DNA of 19,799 nt from Prevotella sp. UBA2756 (GTDB lineage Bacteria; Bacteroidota; Bacteroidia; Bacteroidales; Bacteroidaceae), in NCBI GenBank assembly GCA_002353205.1, contig DEJE01000011.1:1-19799 (forward strand). Reading direction: 5' to 3'. The position numbers and the translations under genes are program-made. The notes below the pieces were generated by a model. The model saw nothing but the letters and a program-made list of their open reading frames with translations, had not been told where the DNA came from and ran no database searches. The number at the start of each line of letters is the position of its first letter. Within the stretch, counting starts at the first letter, position 1. Of the stretch, positions 15,110 to 19,799 are shown in pieces.

Positions 15110-16642
15110 ATGATTATGACAGAAAAAGAAGGAAAACGGGTGAGGGTGCGCTTTGCGCCCAGCCCCACGGGTCCCCTGCATATCGGCGGTGTCCGCACAG
15201 CATTGTTCAACTACCTGTTTGCACGCCAGCACAAGGGCGACATGGTGTTCCGAATCGAGGACACCGACTCCAACCGTTTCGTGCCAGGAGCTGAAGAGTA
15301 TATCATCGAGTCGTTCCGATGGCTCGGCATCAAGTTCGACGAAGGCGTCAGCTTCGGCGGGCAGTATGGGCCCTACCGGCAGAGCGAGCGTCGTGCCATC
15401 TACAAGAAATATGTCGACCAGCTGCTGGCCGACGGTAAGGCATACATCGCCTTCGACACGCCAGAGGAGCTGGAAGCCAAGCGCAACGAGATAAAGAACT
15501 TCCAGTACGACGCCTCCACGCGACAGATGATGCGCAACTCGCTCACGATGAGCAAGGAGGAAGTCGACGAACTCATTGCCGACGGCCACCAGTATGTGGT
15601 GCGGTTCCTCGTACAGCCCGGCGAAGAGGTGCATGTGCACGACCTGATACGCGGCGAGGTGGTCATCAAGAGCAATATCCTCGACGACAAGGTGCTCTTC
15701 AAGAGCGCCGACGAGCTGCCCACCTATCATCTGGCCAACATCGTTGACGACCATCTGATGGAGATTTCCCACGTGATACGCGGCGAGGAATGGTTGCCCT
15801 CGGCACCGCTCCATGTGCTGCTCTACCGTGCTTTCGGATGGGAAGACACGATGCCGCAGTTCGCCCATCTGCCGCTGCTGCTGAAACCCGACGGCAAGGG
15901 CAAGCTGTCGAAACGCGACGGCGACCGTCTGGGATTCCCCGTGTTCCCGCTGGAGTGGCACGACCCGAAGTCGGGCGAGGTGAGCAACGGCTTCCGCGAG
16001 CAGGGATATTTCCCCGAGGCCGTCATCAACTTCCTCGCCTTGCTGGGTTGGAACCCGGGTACCGAGCAGGAAATGTTCACCATGGACGAGCTGATTGAGC
16101 AGTTCGACCTGTCGAAATGCTCGAAGGCCGGCGCCCGTTTCGCCTTCGAGAAGGGCATCTGGTTCAACCACGAATACATGTTGCAGAAGAGCGACGACGA
16201 GGTGGCCATGCTTTTTGCACCCATCGTGGCTGGCAACGGCGTGGAGACCACGCAGGAACGCGTGCAGCAGGTGGTGCACATGATGAAAGACCGCGTGAAC
16301 TTCGTCAAGGAGCTGTGGCCCCTGTGCTCGTTCTTCTTCATTCCCCCGACCGAATACGACGAGAAGACGGTGAAAAAACGCTGGAAGGAGTTCTCCGCCC
16401 AGCAGCTCACCGAGCTGGCCGAGGTGCTCGAGGGCATCGACGACTTCAGCGTTGAGGGTCAGGAACCCGTGGTGATGAAATGGGTGGAAGAGAAAGGCTA
16501 CAAGCTGGGCGACGTGATGAACGCTTTCCGTCTGGCGCTCGTCGGTATAGGCAAGGGTCCCGGCATGTTCGATATCACCGCTTTCCTGGGCAAGAAGGAG
16601 ACGCTGAGCCGTCTGCGCCGCGCCATCGAGGTGCTGGGATAG
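15110..16642 (+). CDS. gltX: Glutamyl-tRNA synthetase
   Basis: A 510-aa class I aminoacyl-tRNA synthetase that charges tRNA-Glu with glutamate in the cytoplasm. The catalytic signatures are present: FAPSPTGPLHIGG (the HIGH motif begins at His24) and KLSKRDGDRLG (KMSKS-type loop, 265-269). Typical GluRS blocks RIEDTDSNR, YRQSERR, HVIRGEEWLPSAPLHVLLY and FAHLPLLLKPDGKGK are also present. The C-terminal anticodon-binding region ends with the expected helical segment. The start is set at 15110 because the -7 box at 15088-15095 rules out translation from 15032; ATG at 15116 is nearly as likely. waaA follows after an 86-nt spacer with heptamer repeats and no visible terminator, so the two may be cotranscribed. 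Confidence 0.97.
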   Translation: MIMTEKEGKRVRVRFAPSPTGPLHIGGVRTALFNYLFARQHKGDMVFRIEDTDSNRFVPGAEEYIIESFRWLGIKFDEGVSFGGQYGPYRQSERRAIYKKYVDQLLADGKAYIAFDTPEELEAKRNEIKNFQYDASTRQMMRNSLTMSKEEVDELIADGHQYVVRFLVQPGEEVHVHDLIRGEVVIKSNILDDKVLFKSADELPTYHLANIVDDHLMEISHVIRGEEWLPSAPLHVLLYRAFGWEDTMPQFAHLPLLLKPDGKGKLSKRDGDRLGFPVFPLEWHDPKSGEVSNGFREQGYFPEAVINFLALLGWNPGTEQEMFTMDELIEQFDLSKCSKAGARFAFEKGIWFNHEYMLQKSDDEVAMLFAPIVAGNGVETTQERVQQVVHMMKDRVNFVKELWPLCSFFFIPPTEYDEKTVKKRWKEFSAQQLTELAEVLEGIDDFSVEGQEPVVMKWVEEKGYKLGDVMNAFRLALVGIGKGPGMFDITAFLGKKETLSRLRRAIEVLG

Positions 16643-16677
16643 TAAGGAATTAAGAGTTAAGAATTAAGAGTTAAGAG
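16643..16677. repeat. Heptamer tandem repeat TTAAGAR
   Basis: Four perfect heptamers, TTAAGAG, TTAAGAA, TTAAGAG and TTAAGAG, span 16650-16677, preceded by a degenerate unit at 16643-16649. The array begins directly after the gltX stop and sits 51 nt before the waaA start. The 7-bp period is the same as in the array at the left end of the window, although the unit sequence differs. Confidence 0.85.
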
Positions 16678-16728
16678 TTCTTTGTAAACTCCCCAGAGGC
16701 AAGCTGAACTCGAGAAAGTTGAATAATA

Positions 16729-17961
16729 ATGTATAACGTCGTAGTATTCTTCATGCAACTGGGCGTGGCCATCGCCAGCCTGTTCAACGAGAAAGTGAGA
16801 AAGATGTGGAAAGGGGAGCGCGCTGCCTTCTCCTACCTGAAGGAGCATGTCGATCCGCAGGCACGCTACGTGTGGTTCCATGCGGCTTCGCTCGGCGAGT
16901 TCGAGCAGGGACGGCCCATCATGGAGGAACTGCGCCGCAGGCATCCCGACTACAAGATCCTGCTGACATTCTTCTCGCCTTCAGGCTACGAGGTGCGTAA
17001 GAACTACGACGGGGCAGACCTCATCTGCTACCTGCCCATCGACACCATCACCAACGCGCGACGCTTCCTGCGTGCAGTGCGGCCGGTGATGGCTTTCTTC
17101 ATCAAATACGAGTTCTGGTACAACTACCTGCATATCCTGAAGCACCGCGACGTGCCCACCTACAGCGTGAGCAGCATCTTTCGTCCCGACCAGATCTTCT
17201 TCCGATGGTACGGCAGGCAGTATGCGCACGTGCTGAAATGCTTCTCGCGCTTCTTCGTGCAGAACGAAGTGAGCCGACAGCTGCTGGCCACCATCGGCAT
17301 CAATGAGGTCGATGTGGTGGGCGACACACGCATGGACCGTGTGCTGCAAATCAAGGCGCAGGCTAAGCAGCTGTCTCTCGTCGAGGCTTTTGTAAAAGAT
17401 GCACCTCAAGTGTTCGTGGCAGGCAGCAGTTGGCCTCCCGATGAGGACATCTTCATCCGCTACTTCAACGAGCACCGTGACTGGAAGCTCATCATCGCAC
17501 CCCATGTCATCGGCGAAGACCACTTGCAGCAAATCATCTCTATGCTGCAAACGGCCAACGACAGGAAGATTGTGCGCTACACACAGACCACCCAAGAGGA
17601 GGTCGCGGAGGCCGACACGCTCATCATCGACTGCTTCGGACTGCTGAGCAGCATCTACAACTATGGCGACGTGGCCTATGTCGGCGGAGGCTTCGGCGTG
17701 GGAATCCACAACACCATGGAGGCGGCCGTATGGGATATGCCCGTCGTCTTCGGCCCCAACAACCAGAAGTTCCAGGAGGCGCAGGGCCTGAAAGCCTGCG
17801 GCGGTGGCTTCGAAATAAAAGACTACAGTGACTTCGCCGCCCTCATGCAGCGGTTCTCTGGCGATGAGGCTTTCCTCAAGGAAAGCGGTAGCAGAGCCGG
17901 TCGTTTTGTAAAAGACCAGGCCGGTGCCACCGATAAGATCCTCGCTACCGTCGCGTTGTAA
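16729..17961 (+). CDS. waaA: 3-deoxy-D-manno-octulosonic acid (Kdo) transferase
   Basis: A 410-aa GT30 glycosyltransferase that adds Kdo from CMP-Kdo to lipid A precursors at the inner face of the inner membrane, as part of LPS core synthesis. The N terminus is hydrophobic (VVVFFMQLGVAIASLF), as in membrane-anchored family members. The signature HAASLGEFEQG (51-61) includes Glu57, which corresponds to the catalytic base. Further family blocks are LLTFFSPSGYEVRK, FFIKYEFWYNYL, VGDTRMDRV and, in the CMP-Kdo site, YVGGGFGVGIHNTMEAAVWDMPVVFGPNN. The length is typical. Whether it adds one or two Kdo residues cannot be read from the sequence. The last 11 bases, including the TAA stop, are part of a 23-bp direct repeat that recurs just downstream. 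Confidence 0.95.
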   Translation: MYNVVVFFMQLGVAIASLFNEKVRKMWKGERAAFSYLKEHVDPQARYVWFHAASLGEFEQGRPIMEELRRRHPDYKILLTFFSPSGYEVRKNYDGADLICYLPIDTITNARRFLRAVRPVMAFFIKYEFWYNYLHILKHRDVPTYSVSSIFRPDQIFFRWYGRQYAHVLKCFSRFFVQNEVSRQLLATIGINEVDVVGDTRMDRVLQIKAQAKQLSLVEAFVKDAPQVFVAGSSWPPDEDIFIRYFNEHRDWKLIIAPHVIGEDHLQQIISMLQTANDRKIVRYTQTTQEEVAEADTLIIDCFGLLSSIYNYGDVAYVGGGFGVGIHNTMEAAVWDMPVVFGPNNQKFQEAQGLKACGGGFEIKDYSDFAALMQRFSGDEAFLKESGSRAGRFVKDQAGATDKILATVAL

Positions 17962-18015
17962 TCGTCTCAACCCTCCATCCTCTTGTCTGCTGTCGCGTTG
18001 TAATTGTCTCAACCC
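17951..18015. repeat. 23-bp direct repeat spanning the waaA stop codon
   Basis: The 23-bp segment at 17951-17973, which contains the last codons and TAA stop of waaA, recurs at 17993-18015 with one C/T difference. The copies are 42 bp apart. The second copy is non-coding, so the gene end appears to have been duplicated into the spacer. Confidence 0.85.
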
Positions 18016-18031
18016 AGATAGCATTGCTGAG

Positions 18032-18228
18032 TCATCGCGTTTGTTTTCGTCGGCCATCGCGTTTGTTTTCGTCGGCCATCGCGTTCGTTTTCGTCGGCCA
18101 TCGCGTTCGTTTTCGTCGGCCATCGCATTTGTTTTTGCCAGTCATCTAAATGATTTTGCCCAGCAATTTAATTTGTTTTGCTCAGCAATTTAATTTGTTT
18201 TGGCATGCAATTTGATTTGTTTTGCAAG
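18032..18228. repeat. Nine-unit 22-bp tandem array
   Basis: Eight 22-bp units and one 21-bp unit run in one direction from 18032 to 18228. Units 1-4 are nearly identical and GC-rich (core CATCGCGTTYGTTTTCGTCG). Unit 5 is intermediate. Units 6-9 are AT-rich (core CAATTTAATTTGTTTTG). The shared backbone is roughly CAT-N6-TTTGTTTTG-N4-G. The period is close to two helical turns. There are no spacers of the kind CRISPR arrays have. Confidence 0.9.
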
Positions 18229-18364
18229 TCATGGCGCACGTTCTGCCGCTCGCAGAGGCCCCCAACGGCAGCCGAAGAAAGCTGTCTTTCTAAATTTCAA
18301 CAGTCTCCAGACTTGATTCTATTTCTCGTCCTGAAAGCGGATTTCAAATAAAAAGCAATGTCTT

Positions 18365-18391
18365 TGTAACAAATTCGCCGGGAAATACGTA
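18365..18391 (+). promoter_or_regulatory. Candidate ECF-sigma promoter before the DUF4252-sigma cluster
   Basis: TGTAAC (18365-18370) and CGTA (18388-18391) are separated by 17 nt, resembling the '-AAC ... CGT-' pattern common to ECF promoters. They lie about 68 nt before the start at 18459. The cluster encodes its own ECF factor, so self-regulation is plausible. No good TAnnTTTG box is found in this spacer; ACACTTTG at 18418-18425 is the nearest. Confidence 0.35.
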
Positions 18392-18458
18392 TATACAGAT
18401 AGAAGCGTTCATCGATGACACTTTGAAAGTAAAGAAATCAACAAATAACAACCGAAAG

Positions 18459-19025
18459 ATGAAGAAATTATCTGAAATGTTCAGTCTTTTGCGGACTGTG
18501 AGAAAGTGGGCCGCTTGTGCCGTGTTAGTATTCGTGTGTGCCAATGCCCACGCCCAAAGCGCAGACTTCGATGAGCTGGCTAAGATTAAGGGTGTGGAAT
18601 ATGTGCAGGTCAATAAGGACATGATTAAACTCGCAGGCTTGGAGGGAAAAGGCTTACAGCTGGGCGAGATGGAATTCAAGCCCACGGAGGGTAAAGGAGC
18701 AGATTTCTATGATCAGTTCGACAACATTAAAGTTTTCACGTGCGAACAGAAAGGCAGCATCAAGAAATTCACGAAAACAGCTTTGAATCTGCTGAAAGGT
18801 CAGGAATGGGAACCGCTGATGGACACGAAAGACGATGATGGTGAAATCGTGAAGATTTATCTCTCCAAGAGCGGAGAGTGTTCCACCAACGTCGTTCTGG
18901 CTCTTTCGGACGAAGAGGCCCATCTGGTAGTCATCAACGGAACGTTCGACTTTGCCAAAATGATGCAAGAGGGCATGAAGGTTAAGACCGAAGTGAATGA
19001 CACTAAGGTAGAAATAAATAACTGA
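18459..19025 (+). CDS. DUF4252-type exported protein
   Basis: A 188-aa exported protein of unknown function. I place the start at 18459 (MKKLSEMFSLL) because it gives a standard signal peptide: basic residues, then WAACAVLVFVCANAHA with cleavage after AHA. An upstream in-frame ATG at 18423 adds only a polar Asn/Lys tail. The mature part is about 155 aa. It begins SADFDELAKIKGVEYVQVNKDMIKLAG, resembling the opening of DUF4252 proteins, and later has MDTKDDDGEIVKIYLSKSG and LALSDEEAHLVVINGTFD. DUF4252 genes are commonly found beside ECF sigma genes in Bacteroidetes, and here the ATG of the sigma gene follows the stop directly (0 nt spacing). A role as an envelope sensor or a regulated output is inference only. 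Confidence 0.85.
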   Translation: MKKLSEMFSLLRTVRKWAACAVLVFVCANAHAQSADFDELAKIKGVEYVQVNKDMIKLAGLEGKGLQLGEMEFKPTEGKGADFYDQFDNIKVFTCEQKGSIKKFTKTALNLLKGQEWEPLMDTKDDDGEIVKIYLSKSGECSTNVVLALSDEEAHLVVINGTFDFAKMMQEGMKVKTEVNDTKVEINN

Positions 19026-19538
19026 ATGGACGCACGGGAGTTCAAGCAGCGGTTCATGCCCCACTACAGGTTGCTCTATCGGGTGGCTTACCACCTGACG
19101 GGCAATGCGCAGGATGCGGAAGACCTGCTTCAGGACTTGTACCTGAAGTTATGGCAGAAGCGCGACGACCTGCCTGACGAGGCCATGAGGGATGCTTATC
19201 TCGTGACCATGATGCGAAACTTGTTTGTTGACCAGCGGCGACAGAAACGGCTTGATGCCTCGGCGGAACTGAAGAACGGCGACGATCCGCCCGACGAACG
19301 GAGCCTCGACCACCAGATAGACGCGAGAGACGAGGTCAGACAACTGGAAGGACTCATCCGGGAACTATCCGAAAGAGATGCCAAAATCATCCAGATGCAC
19401 GCGGTGGACGACCGCTCCTACGAAGAGATAGAGCGCGACACCGGACTCTCGCAAGGCAATATCCGCATCATCGTGATGCGAACGAAAAAGAAACTGAAAG
19501 AACAATTTGATAAAATCGCGAAGACATGGACGAGCTGA
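19026..19538 (+). CDS. ECF-type RNA polymerase sigma factor
   Basis: A 170-aa sigma-70 family factor of the extracytoplasmic-function group, with only regions 2 and 4. Region 2 is at about residues 10-80, with YRVAYHLTGNAQDAEDLLQD in the core-binding part and AYLVTMMRNLFVDQRRQKR in the -10 recognition part. A short charged linker follows (about 80-105). Region 4 is at about 110-160, with SYEEIERDTGLSQGNIRIIV forming the helix-turn-helix for the -35 element. The ATG at 19026 abuts the DUF4252 stop, and the 3' end overlaps the next gene by 13 nt. It is therefore probably co-translated with its presumed anti-sigma partner. Its regulon is not evident from the window beyond possible self-control. 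Confidence 0.95.
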   Translation: MDAREFKQRFMPHYRLLYRVAYHLTGNAQDAEDLLQDLYLKLWQKRDDLPDEAMRDAYLVTMMRNLFVDQRRQKRLDASAELKNGDDPPDERSLDHQIDARDEVRQLEGLIRELSERDAKIIQMHAVDDRSYEEIERDTGLSQGNIRIIVMRTKKKLKEQFDKIAKTWTS

Positions 19539-19799
19539 ATCTGAAAACGTTGGAACAAATCCCCATTCCTGAAGGTTTGGAGGAACGACTTTCGGCTAAG
19601 ATAGATGAATGGGAAGCCCAACAACCCCTCCCCCAACCCCTCCCGAGGGAGGGGAGTTCAGAAAGCCTCCCCTCGGGGAGGTTGGAGGGGGTTGTGCGGT
19701 GGGTCGCTGCCGCTGCCTGCTTTGCCCTTGTCTTCGGTGTGGGGTTTCACTACCTGCAACGTGAAGAACTCCCCTCCTCTCGGGAGGGGCAGGGGGTGG
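19526..19799 (+). CDS. Probable anti-sigma membrane protein, N-terminal part (truncated by window end)
   Basis: This frame stays open from ATG 19526 to the window edge (91 codons) and is incomplete. It starts inside the sigma gene with a 13-nt overlap, as anti-sigma genes often do. The N terminus is MDELNLKTLEQIPIPEGLEE, then a helix RLSAKIDEWEA that could contact the sigma factor. A predicted transmembrane helix (VRWVAAAACFALVFGVGFHYL) starts near residue 62. Between them, residues of about 34-57 (PLPQPLPREG, SLPSGRLEG) are encoded by a GC-rich palindromic repeat at 19622-19694, and a second copy begins after the membrane helix at 19769. No zinc-binding anti-sigma (ZAS) motif is seen, so the function rests on position and topology. 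Confidence 0.75.
   Translation, partial: MDELNLKTLEQIPIPEGLEERLSAKIDEWEAQQPLPQPLPREGSSESLPSGRLEGVVRWVAAAACFALVFGVGFHYLQREELPSSREGQGV
19622..19694. repeat. GC-rich palindromic repeat inside a coding region
   Basis: The segment begins CAACCCCTCCCCCAACCCCT and ends GGAGGTTGGAGGGGGTTG, and the two halves are near reverse complements. Each half has its own small hairpin: CCCCTCCC/GGGAGGGG at 19637-19654 and CCTCCCC/GGGGAGG at 19666-19681. A related copy lies at 19769-19799. The bases are very skewed compared with the flanking gene, which suggests an inserted REP-like element that kept the frame. Confidence 0.85.
19769..19799. repeat. Second copy of the GC-rich palindromic repeat (cut by window end)
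   Basis: CTCCCCTCC, then TCTC, then GGGAGGGGCAGGGGGTGG, repeats the palindrome of 19622-19694 in the same gene after the predicted transmembrane helix. It reads in frame as SSREGQGV. The element continues beyond the window. Confidence 0.75.

Larger units (their letters stand above)
17962..18458. other. Repeat-rich intergenic spacer
   Basis: This 497-bp spacer between waaA and the DUF4252 gene contains the 23-bp direct repeat (to 18015), the nine-unit 22-bp array (18032-18228), about 130 bp without recognisable structure, and a candidate ECF-type promoter at 18365-18391. Open frames across the array exist on both strands. They are low-complexity by-products of the repeat, and its 22-bp period shifts frame at each unit, so I do not call a gene. 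No clear terminator for waaA is visible. Confidence 0.7.

Noticed and set aside
16981..18123. Minus-strand frame starting in the 22-bp array and running through waaA
   Set aside because: The N terminus (MADENERDGRRKRTRW) is only the translated tandem repeat, and the rest is antisense to waaA.
18032..18228. CRISPR array
   Set aside because: The units are contiguous with no unique spacers, and there are no cas genes.

Overview
The window looks like a chromosomal piece of a Bacteroidales bacterium, most likely Prevotellaceae with fairly GC-rich coding DNA. This rests on TAnnTTTG-type -7 promoter boxes, the scarcity of Shine-Dalgarno sequences, a FadL/OmpP1 porin, a Cthe_2159-type surface lipoprotein, a 7TM-HD (PgpH-like) protein, a DUF4252/ECF-sigma cluster, and short intergenic tandem repeats of a kind I associate with Prevotella. 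No tRNA, rRNA, CRISPR array, insertion sequence or phage gene was seen.

Layout. (1) 80-3562, minus strand: a surface lipoprotein predicted to fold as a beta-helix, and a FadL-family outer-membrane channel, separated by a hairpin and a promoter. (2) 3563-3883: a divergent intergenic region with two strong hairpins. (3) 3884-12738, plus strand: a carbohydrate operon encoding a secreted GH141-like beta-helix enzyme, a cytoplasmic GH31 alpha-xylosidase-type hydrolase, a 994-aa three-module protein (UroD-like methyltransferase + MetH-type homocysteine methyltransferase + B12-binding module) and an SSS-family sodium:solute symporter. The first three genes are packed with 2-nt spacing and then a 4-nt overlap. 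A 9-bp tandem array precedes the symporter. (4) 12828-14894, minus strand: a PgpH-like c-di-AMP phosphodiesterase, convergent with the operon and separated from it by a 20-bp perfect terminator hairpin. (5) 15110-17961, plus strand: gltX and the Kdo transferase waaA. (6) 17962-18458: a repeat-rich spacer with a nine-unit, 22-bp tandem array. (7) 18459-19799, plus strand: a DUF4252 protein, an ECF sigma factor and the start of a probable anti-sigma membrane protein carrying GC-rich palindromic repeats in frame.

The part most worth attention is region 3. The 994-aa protein has a complete Zn-Cys homocysteine methyltransferase module and a complete DxHxxG B12 module, but no folate domain and no activation domain. 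In the place of a methyl-tetrahydrofolate donor site it carries an N-terminal UroD-superfamily domain. With two plant-glycan-type glycosidases and a sugar-type symporter in the same unit, the simplest reading is that an O-methylated sugar is released, imported and demethylated through enzyme-bound cobalamin, and its methyl group is passed directly to homocysteine to make methionine. The 2-O-methyl-xylose/fucose side chains of rhamnogalacturonan-II are one candidate source. The domain content is seen in the sequence; the substrate and the direction of methyl flow are inference.
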